Below, piece by piece: positions 23,932 through 33,020 of a stretch of DNA of 33,020 bases. The stretch lies in the NCBI GenBank assembly GCA_029574005.1, contig JAKQBR010000401.1:1-33020 (forward strand), read 5' to 3'. Below the pieces are notes generated by a model. That model searched no databases. It was not told the DNA's origin and was given only the letters and a program-made list of their open reading frames with translations. The number at the start of each line of letters is the position of its first letter. Position 1 is the stretch's first letter. Position numbers and translations under genes: made by a program. Origin of the DNA: Deltaproteobacteria bacterium (lineage in GTDB: Bacteria; Desulfobacterota; Desulfomonilia; UBA1062).

Positions 23932-26835
23932 TTATTTCGCCTTCATCAGATGCAGCTTGGCCAGCTGGTCTCCCAGCATGGCGGCCACATCGTCCTTGGA
24001 CATACCCAGATACTCCCGCAGCAGTCCTTCGGCCCTGGTGGGAGACAACCCCTCATTCTCCACTTTTTTCAAGATGTTCACCGCTTCCTTCAGGCGCGGA
24101 TCGACGCCGGCCGCTACCCCTTGAGCCTTGAGCGCCTCGAGCCGCGTCTTGATCAGATTATCGTACTGTTTGGTCGTCTGCCGCATACCATCGGCGACAA
24201 GCTGTTCGGCCTTCTCGGGATTCACCGCGGCGATCTTCTCCGCCTGCTCGTAAAGATGATTGGATTTGAAGGAAGCCAGCTTGCCGGCCTGCTCGGGGTC
24301 CGTGAACCGGCCGCCTGATTTTTCCAGGATCACCTCCAGGTCCTGCTGCGAGGCTCCGTAGGATTCCGCCCCCACGCGGTGCCCGGCCACATGGTCCATG
24401 TCATGCGCCAGCTTGTCGGCCTCGGCCTGAAAGGCCTCAAATCTTTTCGGATCGGTGGGAATCGGCTCCCCCGTGACCTTGCTGTACAGTTCCCGGTTAT
24501 AAATCTCCTGGGCGTCTTTGAGCGGGACATCCTTGGTCAGGTTGTCCCCCGGCTTGACCTGGATGAAGCCGCCGGGCTTGTTCGGATCGGGCACAAACTC
24601 GCCCGGCTTGGCCTTGACCCTGATCGTGAAGTCGCGATCGCTGCCGATCTTGGGCTTGTCGGTGGGGTTGGTGGGTTTGACGATCTCCACATCGTCGGGT
24701 TCAATGCCATAGCGCTGGGCGATCTTTTCCTTCACGGCCTGATCAACGTCATCGGTGATGAGCTGCCTCATATTCTGGTTGTAGGCCGTTTTTATGGAAT
24801 CGTCCCCTTTGTTCAGGGCCAAGATGGCGTGCTTGTCTTTCTGGCACTCCACCAGGGCCTGCTTGATCTCAGAGGCATCGCCGCCTTTCAAGGCCTCGAC
24901 CAGCTTATCCGCCTTCTGCCGGCCGGCCAGTCGACCGGCTTCCCAGGCCTGCATGCGGGCCGGGTCATCCAGTTTGGCGGTAAGCCTGGACGCACCGGCG
25001 GCCATATCCGCACCCTTGGCGGCCTTGGCCGCATCGCTTGCCGTATCCGCGGCCTTGAGGGCGTCCAGACCGGCATCCATGCCCGCGGCCGCGGCCTTGG
25101 TCCCGCCCGAGGCAAAGTTCATGCCGGCATCCACGGCGCCGTACAAGGCGCGGGCCACGCGCTCTCCCACCGGGACATTCGGATCGAGCACCTTTCTCCA
25201 GTTGTCGATGCCGACCACGGATTCCGCGAATCCTATCGGGTCGCAGGCTATGCCGGCCGCAATCTTCTTGGCCATGCCAGCGGTGGCCTTGACGGCGTTG
25301 CCCACCTTTACCGAGGAGTCCACGGGATGCAGGATCAGGTCCTTGGCCGTGTCGACAGCGGCCTGGCCCACGGCCTTGTAGTTGTCGGCATCGCTCATGG
25401 CCGCGATGACCGCGCCGGTTGCATCCCTCACCCCGCGGGCGGCCCCAAGGGCCAGTCTCCGCAGGTCCCCGGGCAGGGCGTCCAGGTCTCTGTTCACGCC
25501 GTCCACATAATTCCGCATGGTATCCTGGAGCTGTACGGCAAAAGAGTTGTCCAGCTCCCGCTGCCTTTCCAGTTCGGCCAGACGCTCCCGCATCTGCTCG
25601 ATTCTCTCGAGTTCGTCCTGCCTTTCGCGGATCTCGGCCAGCCTCTGCCGGGACTCCTGGATCTGATCCGTCATGGCTTTGATGTCCGCGTCGGTACCGG
25701 CTGTATATCTGTCCCAGGCCGCGGAGCGCTGGGCCTCCATGACCCGGCCTTCCTCGGGTTCCACCCAACCCCAGCGATCCGACCACACCATGCCCCGGCG
25801 CAGCATCGCCCGCATCGAATCATAGTCGGCCTTGTTCATCCAGTACGGACCGCTCTTGTCCCAGGGGGGCTGATACCAGACCTTGTCCTGATAGGCGAAG
25901 CCTGTCGGAATCGGGTCAGGGATGACGGGTTCAGGTGTCACCGGCTCCTTCACTGAGGACTCGGCTGCAAGAGCCTCAGGCTCTTTGGGGACCACCTCGA
26001 CATCCGGTACGGCCTCGGCCTGAAAGGATCCGAGTCCCGCGCCGGGCACATCGGCGCCGGAGGCGCTCAAGAGACCACCCAGCATGCCGCGGATATCCCT
26101 GATGTTCTGGAGCCCCCCCATCCCGAAGAGCTGCAGGAACGCCCCCAGCGTCATCACCAGAGAGCCGCCGGCCACGGCCAGGAGAACCCTCTCGGGCGCA
26201 ACGGGGGCATCTCGACCCGGCCAGGCATCGGCCTTCCCGTGAGTTCCCCCGGCAGGCTCAGGCCTGTCGACACCGGGATCACGCCCCTGTGTCCGCGCCG
26301 CGACCGGCTCGGGTACTCCCTTTGCTGCCGGACCCTTCGAGGACGCCTCCCGGGCATTGTCTATGATTTGAGAGATCTGCCGCCCGTAATAACTGCATCG
26401 TGCCTGGTAGTGATCCCCATACGTCTCGCCGCCGGATCGTGGCGAGCCGGCACCGCCTTTCTTCTTGCAATTGAAGCAACCCCAGCGGGAAGAATGGAAT
26501 TCCGTGGGCAGATAGTAGGGACCGCTTCTCGACGGGCGCATCTCATAATGATCAGGCTTGTCGCAGCAGTCTCTCGGCCAGGTGTAATAGAACTCATCAA
26601 ACTCATCCGACAGCCGCGTCAGCTCCTGTTTCCTCTGCCTCAGCAGTTCGTCGATCTTCCCCTTTTCGGCGTCCGACACGAGAGCTGCTTCCGACGGCGA
26701 CAGGTAGTCATCGGCTGTCTCGGCATAGAAGCTTTTGTGTTCAGGCCTGATGTCAGCCCTGACGGAAAGCGGCATGAAGAACGGTCCCAGCACAAAGACC
26801 ATCCCTAAGGCGGCAAGGCAACGGTTAGAGCGCAT
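23932..26835 (-). CDS. Very large (967 aa) exported protein of unknown function, pretoxin-like Ala/Gly/Lys-rich middle
   Basis: N-terminal signal-like MRSNRCLAALGMVFVLGPFFMPLSVRADIRPEHK; Cys motifs CCDK/CFNCKKK; C-terminus ...DDVEIVKPTNPTDKPKIGSDRDFTIRVKAKPGEF.... Opposite-strand ORF 24379..25956 is a shadow. Confidence 0.75.
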   Translation of the reverse strand: MRSNRCLAALGMVFVLGPFFMPLSVRADIRPEHKSFYAETADDYLSPSEAALVSDAEKGKIDELLRQRKQELTRLSDEFDEFYYTWPRDCCDKPDHYEMRPSRSGPYYLPTEFHSSRWGCFNCKKKGGAGSPRSGGETYGDHYQARCSYYGRQISQIIDNAREASSKGPAAKGVPEPVAARTQGRDPGVDRPEPAGGTHGKADAWPGRDAPVAPERVLLAVAGGSLVMTLGAFLQLFGMGGLQNIRDIRGMLGGLLSASGADVPGAGLGSFQAEAVPDVEVVPKEPEALAAESSVKEPVTPEPVIPDPIPTGFAYQDKVWYQPPWDKSGPYWMNKADYDSMRAMLRRGMVWSDRWGWVEPEEGRVMEAQRSAAWDRYTAGTDADIKAMTDQIQESRQRLAEIRERQDELERIEQMRERLAELERQRELDNSFAVQLQDTMRNYVDGVNRDLDALPGDLRRLALGAARGVRDATGAVIAAMSDADNYKAVGQAAVDTAKDLILHPVDSSVKVGNAVKATAGMAKKIAAGIACDPIGFAESVVGIDNWRKVLDPNVPVGERVARALYGAVDAGMNFASGGTKAAAAGMDAGLDALKAADTASDAAKAAKGADMAAGASRLTAKLDDPARMQAWEAGRLAGRQKADKLVEALKGGDASEIKQALVECQKDKHAILALNKGDDSIKTAYNQNMRQLITDDVDQAVKEKIAQRYGIEPDDVEIVKPTNPTDKPKIGSDRDFTIRVKAKPGEFVPDPNKPGGFIQVKPGDNLTKDVPLKDAQEIYNRELYSKVTGEPIPTDPKRFEAFQAEADKLAHDMDHVAGHRVGAESYGASQQDLEVILEKSGGRFTDPEQAGKLASFKSNHLYEQAEKIAAVNPEKAEQLVADGMRQTTKQYDNLIKTRLEALKAQGVAAGVDPRLKEAVNILKKVENEGLSPTRAEGLLREYLGMSKDDVAAMLGDQLAKLHLMKAK

Positions 26836-27574
26836 GGCCGCAGCTCCCGCAAAATCTGGCGTTGGGCTTTCCTGGTTTCCCGCAGGCCGGGCAGATATTC
26901 ATCTTTGAGGAACGGCCCTCGTGTTCCTTCGGCTCTGGCGCCACAGCCGGCTTGACCTCGGGCGCGCTTTTCTTCTGCCCAGGCGCCAGCCACGGATCGA
27001 TGCCCGAACGCTGTCTGGCTTCGGCATACAGCTCCCAGAACTCGTTGTCCACGGGCATGAAGGCCGCGCACTGCTTGAGGATCTGGCAGGCCGTGAGAGG
27101 GTCGCCGCTGTCCAGGAAGAGCCTGGCGGCCAAGATCCAGATCAGGGGCTGGATGGAGACGGCCGGCTGCTGCAGGAGGAACCGGTACTGACGCAGCGCC
27201 GCTTCCCTGCGGCCGGCGCCCTGGAGCGCCAGCGCGTATGTGGATCTGAGGGAGAGGTTCTCCGGGTCCAGCGCCAGGCCCAGTTCAAAATAGTGCGCGG
27301 CCATATCGTGGAAGCCTTCCTCGCCCAGCTGGATGCCCACGATGGACGCGAGCCGGGATCCCGCTGCTCGATAGAAGATCCGCTCATCGGGGTGATCGAT
27401 CAGATAGCCCTCGAGCTCATCCAGGAGCAGGTCCAGGGCCACGCCGTCGGGTCTGAAGATCTCTCTTTCCCGGCCTGCACGCACGGGCAAGGGAATGGGC
27501 GGGATAGCGAGTCTCTCGCAGACATTCTCACCCAGCGCAAAAAAAAGTGGTCGGGCTGCTTCGCTTCTATCCAT
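26825..27574 (-). CDS. TPR-like protein with C-terminal zinc ribbon
   Basis: HYFELGLALDPENLSLRSTYALALQGAGRREAALRQYRFLL..., C-terminal NICPACGKPGKPNARFCGSCGHAL; overlaps the start of the 967-aa gene. Confidence 0.7.
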   Translation of the reverse strand: MDRSEAARPLFFALGENVCERLAIPPIPLPVRAGREREIFRPDGVALDLLLDELEGYLIDHPDERIFYRAAGSRLASIVGIQLGEEGFHDMAAHYFELGLALDPENLSLRSTYALALQGAGRREAALRQYRFLLQQPAVSIQPLIWILAARLFLDSGDPLTACQILKQCAAFMPVDNEFWELYAEARQRSGIDPWLAPGQKKSAPEVKPAVAPEPKEHEGRSSKMNICPACGKPGKPNARFCGSCGHAL

Positions 27575-27762
27575 GCTACAGCATGAATCGGAAAAATGAC
27601 GTCTGCACTATAGAAAGATTTCCGCCTCCATCCCCTGCATCGATCCATCCCCCGTGGGCCGGGCGTGGACACACCCGTGGCGGGCACAGCCTGCCCTTAC
27701 CGGGATCAAAGCCCGTGGCCTTTTCTTAAGGGCCTTCCCTCGGCAATGGCCCGCGTGGCTCA

Positions 27763-28509
27763 TCATTTCCGACCCACCGGGGCGAGGTAGATCGTGAACT
27801 CTTCACGGCCGTCCACCTTGAGCAGCCGATCCATCAGGGGCTGATCGTAGGCCGCTACGGCGCAGGTGCCGCAGCCGATGGCCTCGCAGGCCAGATACAG
27901 GTTCTGGCAGGCGTGGCCGGCGTCCAGGGCGATGACCTTGTAGGAGGCCTCTCCATAGCGCCACTCCATGCGGTAGGGGATGGTGGTCCAGATAAAGGTC
28001 AGGGCCGCCTGGGCCGGATAGGGCTGGCCGAGCACGGCCTGCCGGAGCTTGCGCGGCAGATCCTGCTCGGCGGATTCAAAGACCAGCTGGTGTTCGAGGG
28101 GCAGGTAGCGGTAGACGCCCGGTTCGAGGCCGGCGACATGGAGAACGCACAGATAGGTCTCGAGGCTGTGCCGGCAGCCGGCGGACGGCACGGTGCGCAG
28201 GGCATGGCCGGCATCGAGCACACGGCGTACGCCCTGCGTGGCCCACAGGAGGAACGCCACCTCCTTCAAGTCGAGCTCTTCCCGGCGGTACGTCCTGACA
28301 CTTTCGCGCCTTCGGATGGCGGTAAAGAGATCGATCCTGCCCAGGTCGCTGAACTCCTGTGTCCCCGGCAGGTCGATGCGCCGGGCATGCGGGGCACAGG
28401 GCTTTTCAACCGGCGGCGGCGCCAGTCCCCGGTTCTGATCGGTCTGCGAGAAATCCACCTCCCGGCGGATCGTATCCTTGAGAAAAGCGCGCAACCGTTC
28501 TTTGTCCAT
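27763..28509 (-). CDS. SagB/ThcOx-type nitroreductase-family oxidoreductase
   Basis: AIRRRESVRTYRREELDLKEVAFLLWATQGVRR...AGHALRTVPSAGCRHSLETYLCVLHVAGLEPGVYRYLPLEHQLV...ALDAGHACQNLYLACEAIGCGTCAVAAYDQPLMDRLLKVDGREEFTIYLAPVGRK. Start MDKERLRAF at 28509; the ORF extends to 28620. Confidence 0.85.
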   Translation of the reverse strand: MDKERLRAFLKDTIRREVDFSQTDQNRGLAPPPVEKPCAPHARRIDLPGTQEFSDLGRIDLFTAIRRRESVRTYRREELDLKEVAFLLWATQGVRRVLDAGHALRTVPSAGCRHSLETYLCVLHVAGLEPGVYRYLPLEHQLVFESAEQDLPRKLRQAVLGQPYPAQAALTFIWTTIPYRMEWRYGEASYKVIALDAGHACQNLYLACEAIGCGTCAVAAYDQPLMDRLLKVDGREEFTIYLAPVGRK

Positions 28510-28682
28510 GGCCTGTCCCCGTGCGCCAAAGCGCAAACGCCCATACGCGTCCGGCATGAGGCGCTTTTTGCCTCGGCGCATCACGGCGGCATCATAGCGG
28601 ATGCCCGGCGCGGTGTCCACGGCGAATATCTTCGCTGATCACCGGCGCACAGGGTTGGCATGACAGGTTGGCATGGCACCGA

Positions 28683-28710
28683 TTGACAACGCGTCACCGG
28701 CCGTTATCTT
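28683..28710 (+). promoter_or_regulatory. Candidate sigma70-type promoter for acyl-CoA synthetase
   Basis: TTGACA (28683-28688), 16 nt spacer, TATCTT (28705-28710); 55 nt upstream of ATG 28766. Confidence 0.45.
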
Positions 28711-28765
28711 TATCATCAGACCCTGTACTGTCGGAACTGAAATCCTGGTCAAGGGAGGATACGTG

Positions 28766-30466
28766 ATGGATGATACCTTGTACACGCAGAGACCCTGGCT
28801 CAAGAACTATGACAAGAACGTCCCGCCCAATCTCAGCTACGATAACAAGACCTTCTGCGAGAAGTTCCGGGAAACCGTGGCCCGCTATCCGGACAAGCCG
28901 GCCGTGATCTATCTGGGCAAGCGATTGAGCTTCAAGGACATGGACCTGCTCTCGAACCGGCTGGCCCACTACCTGAAGCAAAACGGCCTGAAACCGGGCC
29001 AGGTCGTGGGCCTGAACCTGCCCAATATCCCGTCGCACTACATCGCGGTGCTGGCGGTGCAGAAGGCGGACGGCGTTTCGTCCGGGCTGTCGCCGCTGTT
29101 GACCCCCAGCGAGCTGGTGCATCAGATCAATGACTCCGGGGCCCGCATCATCCTGACCCTGGATGTCCTGTATGAAAAGATCTTCGATGCCGCTCGCAAG
29201 ACCGATCTCTCCGCGGTGCTTGTCTCTTCCATCGCCGACTTCCTCCCGCCCGCCAAGGCCTTCCTGGGCAAGCTCTTGAAGAAGATCCCCCAGGCCGAGG
29301 TAAAGCCGATTGCCGGGGTAAAGGTGGAGCGCTTCATGGATGCCCTCAAGGCCATGCCCGAAACCGAGGTCACGGGTTCCAAGGGCATGGACGAGGTCCT
29401 GTACATGATGTATACGGGCGGCACGACCGGTCCGGCCAAGGGGGCCCAGCTCACCCAACGAAACGTCATGTGCAATATCCAACAGGTCAGGGTCTGGCTG
29501 GATACCGGGCCGAGCGATCTCTTCCTAAGCGCCTTCCCGCTCTTCCATATCGCGGGGCTGTGTCTGGGAGGCTCATCCCTGCTGGACGGCATCACCCAGA
29601 TCGCGGTGCCCAACCCCCGCGACACCCATTTCCTGATCGAGGCCATCAAGAAGTACCGGCCCACGGCCCTGGTGAACGTCACCACCATATTCCTGGAACT
29701 CATGAAGCTGCCGGAGTTCAAGACCCTGGACCTATCGTGCCTGCGCTGGTGCTTGTCCGCGGCACAGCCCTTTCCGCCCGAGAACATCAGGGAATTCGAG
29801 GCCATCGTGGGCCAGGGCAAGCTCATCGAGCTCTACGGCATGACCGAGACCTCGCCCGTGACCTGCTGCCTGCCGCGCTACGGCAAGAAGAAGCCGGGTT
29901 CGATCGGCATGCCGCTTCCGGACACCGTCTTCAAGCTGATCGACCCTGCCACGGGCGAGCCCGCCAAGCTGGGCGATCCCGGCGAGATCGCCATTTCCGG
30001 GCCGCAGGTCTTTACCCTGGGCTACTACAACCAGCCCGAAGAGACCGCCCATGCCCTGAGGGACGGCTGGATGTACACCGGCGACATCGCCAGGATGGAC
30101 GAGGACGGCTATTTCTACATCGTGGACCGGCTCAAGGACATGGTGATCGTCTCGGGCTTCAAGGTCTTCACCCGCGAGCTGGACGATGTATTGGTTACAC
30201 ACCCCGATGTCCAGGCCGCCGCGTCCTTCGGCGTCCCCGACCCGGAGCGGGCGGGCTCGGAGCGCGTGGCCTGCGCCGTGGTCTTGAGGCCGGGCATCGA
30301 GAAGGGCGACGCCGAGCGCGACAAGATCATCGCCTACCTGCGTGAGAAGGTGGCCCCCTATAAGGTGCCCAAGCGCGTCATATTCATGGACGAGCTCCCC
30401 ACCAGCGGCGTGGGCAAGATACTGAAGCGCGAGCTCAAGCAGATGGTACTGCAGAAGGGGTTGTAG
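28766..30466 (+). CDS. Long-chain acyl-CoA synthetase (AMP-dependent ligase)
   Basis: MDDTLYTQRPWLKNYDKNVPPNLSYDNKTFCEKFRETV...MYTGGTTGPAKGAQLTQRN...LIELYGMTETSPVTC...GWMYTGDIARMDEDGYFYIVDRLKDMVIVSGFKVF...SGVGKILKREL. ATG 28766 preceded by GGGAGG. Confidence 0.94.
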   Translation: MDDTLYTQRPWLKNYDKNVPPNLSYDNKTFCEKFRETVARYPDKPAVIYLGKRLSFKDMDLLSNRLAHYLKQNGLKPGQVVGLNLPNIPSHYIAVLAVQKADGVSSGLSPLLTPSELVHQINDSGARIILTLDVLYEKIFDAARKTDLSAVLVSSIADFLPPAKAFLGKLLKKIPQAEVKPIAGVKVERFMDALKAMPETEVTGSKGMDEVLYMMYTGGTTGPAKGAQLTQRNVMCNIQQVRVWLDTGPSDLFLSAFPLFHIAGLCLGGSSLLDGITQIAVPNPRDTHFLIEAIKKYRPTALVNVTTIFLELMKLPEFKTLDLSCLRWCLSAAQPFPPENIREFEAIVGQGKLIELYGMTETSPVTCCLPRYGKKKPGSIGMPLPDTVFKLIDPATGEPAKLGDPGEIAISGPQVFTLGYYNQPEETAHALRDGWMYTGDIARMDEDGYFYIVDRLKDMVIVSGFKVFTRELDDVLVTHPDVQAAASFGVPDPERAGSERVACAVVLRPGIEKGDAERDKIIAYLREKVAPYKVPKRVIFMDELPTSGVGKILKRELKQMVLQKGL

Positions 30467-30923
30467 GGCTGTCGCCGCACCCCGGTTTCTCTCCGTGGCA
30501 CGATCCTTCAGAGGCCGCGGCCCGGCAGGCTGCGAGGGGCCGGCCCCCACGGCGGTCTCGTCTCAGGCCGCAATGCCGCGGCAGCCCCTGGCAAGCGCTT
30601 CATACCGGTAGCAGACCTCGGGTCGGGTGGGGTGAGCGGCCATGTGCTCCAGGACCTGGCCGGCCGGCATGGCCGAAGCGCCCAGCCGGCCTCCGTGGTT
30701 CGAAAATGCCGTGACGGCCGTGGCCATGGCGTACCTACGAGAAGCGCACACCGAGCGGGTGACGGGTCAGCTCGCAAACGGCCTGACCCTTGGGACTTGA
30801 GTCCTCCACACGGGGGGCGAGGCCGTGCGGGTGATGAACTTCCGCGGCGCCATCGGGCCGCCGGGAGGCACGCGCAGGCCGTCTTGAAAAGAAACCGATA
30901 TCCGCTATTACTGGGAAGGCCCC

Positions 30924-31301
30924 CTACTTCTCGGGTTTACAGAGGCTTTCCCACAAGTCATCGTCCGAGGATCTCTTTACATGCAAGGCCATGCGGCCGG
31001 AGGCATCGTCCACCCTCTTCAGCGTTCCGACCAGCGTCAGCGGGTGGTTCTCAAAATACGCCATGACGGTCTGCTCGGGGCTGACGAGATCCTTGTCTTT
31101 GGTAAAACCCTTGATCGGCTCCACATGGTTGAAGCAGATGCCATGCTTGCTGATATCCTGCACACATGCGCGCTCCAGAACATCGACCGCCCCGGTGAGG
31201 ATCATGAGCAAGGCCTTGTCTTCCAGGGGCCGGCGCGGACATTTCCGCTCCTCCTTGTCCATGGCGCCTGCAGGTATCGTTGATCTCGATCTGGGCTGCA
31301 T
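30924..31301 (-). CDS. PilZ-like domain protein
   Basis: ERKCPRRPL (RxxxR-like) followed by VQDISKHGICF ([D/N]xSxxG-like). AAGGAG upstream of the ATG at 31301. Confidence 0.55.
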   Translation of the reverse strand: MQPRSRSTIPAGAMDKEERKCPRRPLEDKALLMILTGAVDVLERACVQDISKHGICFNHVEPIKGFTKDKDLVSPEQTVMAYFENHPLTLVGTLKRVDDASGRMALHVKRSSDDDLWESLCKPEK

Positions 31302-31751
31302 ACGTCTTTACTCCTTTTCGTTTCATGCTCTATCAGCTCAAAGCAACGTATGTGCCAAGGTTCGCCGGGGAGCTATTCCGCCCATGACCTCAGGGCTCAC
31401 ACCATCGATGGATATCGATCCGATCATGGCGCAGACAGCTTCGGCCACGATTCACACCATGGCGGATCCGTTGACGGCGGGCGCCGCGCCCATGGCCTTC
31501 TCGCTCTGGATATCCTGCCTTGTAGGAACTATCTTGCCCATATGGATGGAAATAAAGGCACAATCGATCACATCGACGCACCCCGGGCCGGATGCGGCTT
31601 ATCGGGGGCGGCATTCATGAGGAGCTTTGTTGTAGCACGGTTGCCTCACGCCGTCAAATGCCTGTTGACGGCGGTGGGCAGTTCAAACCCTCCCGCATCA
31701 GGTTGAACATAATGCAGAAGCCCAAAATCACCTGAATCTTAACGCCCTCAA

Positions 31752-32195
31752 TCACGACTTCTTGGCGATGATCAGGTTGTCGAGCCCCATCTCCTTGAGC
31801 GCCACCGGGAACATCTGGAAGGCGGGCCGCACCACGGGCAGGAGCTTGAGCATGGCCGTGACCTTGCCGCCTTGCTTGACCTTGCCCTTGGTCACGGCCG
31901 CCACCGGGTTCTCATGGCCGTGCCAGAAGGAGTGCGAGAAGTCCGCGGCCTGTTTGGACCACACGTCCTCCTTGAGTTCGCACGGCCCCAGGTAGTAGTT
32001 GCCGTAATACCCCGGTTTATTAGGCGGGTTCTTGAGGTCGATGGTGATCTCGGCCTCGGGGTCGGTGTAGATGAACTTGATGATGATCCCGGCCTTGGCC
32101 ATCTTGGGCCCGATCCTTGCGTCCTTGAGGATCCGGTCCATGAAGTAGCCGTAGATCCGGTACAGGTCGTCCGCGTCCTTGTAGTACACGCCCAT
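31752..32195 (-). CDS. SCP2 sterol-transfer-like protein
   Basis: IIIKFIYTDPEAEITIDLKN...VTKGKVKQGGKVTAMLKLLPVVRPAFQMFPVAL resembles the SCP2 fold; next to acyl-CoA dehydrogenase. Confidence 0.6.
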   Translation of the reverse strand: MGVYYKDADDLYRIYGYFMDRILKDARIGPKMAKAGIIIKFIYTDPEAEITIDLKNPPNKPGYYGNYYLGPCELKEDVWSKQAADFSHSFWHGHENPVAAVTKGKVKQGGKVTAMLKLLPVVRPAFQMFPVALKEMGLDNLIIAKKS

Positions 32196-32211
32196 CCTTC
32201 ACCTCCTTTTC

Positions 32212-33020
32212 TCAATTGCCTTTGCGCTGGTCGAAGCGCCTGGCGTAGAGAAAGCTCGCCAGCGTGATCCTGAGCATCTGCACCGTGCCGCCCGCCACGC
32301 ACCAGGCCCGACCGTCGCGCAGCATCCTCTCCACCGGGAACTCCTTGCTGTAGCCGTAGCCGCCGAAGACCTGCATGGCCGTGTTGGTGACCGCTATGAC
32401 CATCTCGTTGGCAAAGCACTTGGCCATGGAGGCCTCGTAGATGGACGGCAGCCCCTGGCCGGCGCCGCAGGCCGCGCGGTAGACCAGGAGCCTGGCCGCG
32501 TCGAGCTGCATGGCCATGTCCACGGTCATGAACTGGATGGCCTGGAACTCGCAGATAGGGCGGCCGAAGGCCTGGCGCTCCATGGCATAAGACCTGGCCG
32601 CCTCCAGGGCGCCGGCGGCCACGCCCAGGCACATGGCGGCATTGCCGCAGCGCTCGATGTCGAAGGTGCTCATGAGCTTGCTGAAATCTCCCGGCTTGAC
32701 CACCAGATTGGCCTTGGGCACGCGCACGTCCTCGAAGATGAGGTCGCAGGAAGGCATGCCGCGCAAGCCCATGAACTCCTCCTGCTTGCCGAACGTGAAC
32801 CCGGGCATGCCGTTTTCGACCAGCAGGCCGCCGATGGCCTTGTAGCCTTTTGCCTGGCCGAAGCGGGTATAGACCATGTAGTGGCTGGCGTGCCCGCCAC
32901 CGGTAATGAAGCATTTGCGGCCATTGAGAATGTAGTCATCACCGTCCTCGTCGGCGTGTGTCGTAAGGGCGGTGAGGTCGGAGCCGGCTTCCGGCTCGGT
33001 CATGCAGACGGAAACGCTCA
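32212..33020 (-). CDS. Acyl-CoA dehydrogenase, partial (N-terminus off the right edge)
   Basis: SVSVCMTEPEAGSDLTALTTHADEDGDDYILNGRKCFITGG...GFSKEF-type motif AMQVFGGYGYSKEFPVERMLRDGRAWCVAGGTVQMLRITLASFL; the frame stays open to the window end. Confidence 0.95.
   Translation of the reverse strand, partial: SVSVCMTEPEAGSDLTALTTHADEDGDDYILNGRKCFITGGGHASHYMVYTRFGQAKGYKAIGGLLVENGMPGFTFGKQEEFMGLRGMPSCDLIFEDVRVPKANLVVKPGDFSKLMSTFDIERCGNAAMCLGVAAGALEAARSYAMERQAFGRPICEFQAIQFMTVDMAMQLDAARLLVYRAACGAGQGLPSIYEASMAKCFANEMVIAVTNTAMQVFGGYGYSKEFPVERMLRDGRAWCVAGGTVQMLRITLASFLYARRFDQRKGN

Noticed and set aside
24379-25956. 525-aa plus-strand ORF
   Set aside because: Antisense to the 967-aa exported protein, which has a signal-like N-terminus and fits the minus-strand gene cluster.
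27575-27762. GC-rich hairpins between the zinc-ribbon/TPR gene and the SagB-type gene
   Set aside because: Several short inverted repeats but no T-tract, conserved motif or leader ORF that I could support as a regulatory RNA.
1-33020. CRISPR arrays, tRNA, rRNA, insertion sequences, prophage
   Set aside because: No spaced repeat array, tRNA-like cloverleaf, rRNA segment, transposase or phage gene was recognised on reading; a tool scan would be needed to be certain.

Overview
A roughly 33 kb GC-rich bacterial chromosomal segment. Gene content (ior/paaK/liv cluster, UbiA plus radical SAM pair, acyl-CoA metabolism) suggests a Desulfobacterota-like anaerobe, which is inference only. Left part, minus strand: polA (partial), NUDIX hydrolase, truncated histidine-kinase-like protein, M18 aminopeptidase, AmrS-type radical SAM, ilvD, enoyl-CoA hydratase. 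Centre, plus strand: UbiA prenyltransferase plus SPASM radical SAM, then a compact operon iorA-livH-livM-livG-livF-paaK-livJ-iorB-paaK. Right part: GGDEF cyclase, a minus-strand cluster of zinc-ribbon/TPR, SH3-lipoprotein, membrane and giant secreted proteins, SagB-type nitroreductase, acyl-CoA synthetase, PilZ-like protein, SCP2-like protein and acyl-CoA dehydrogenase (partial). The main discovery candidate lies at 10983-11088, directly upstream of iorA. It is an unannotated 16-codon leader ORF, MKKHDGRLSWWRSTDA, with tandem Trp codons. It is followed by mutually exclusive 1:2, 2:3 and 3:4 RNA pairings and a terminator hairpin with a T7 tract, which is the layout of a trp-type ribosome-mediated attenuator. 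Placed in front of an indolepyruvate oxidoreductase / aryl-CoA ligase / ABC-transporter operon, it suggests a tryptophan-starvation-induced arylacetate (indoleacetate) salvage system rather than catabolism.
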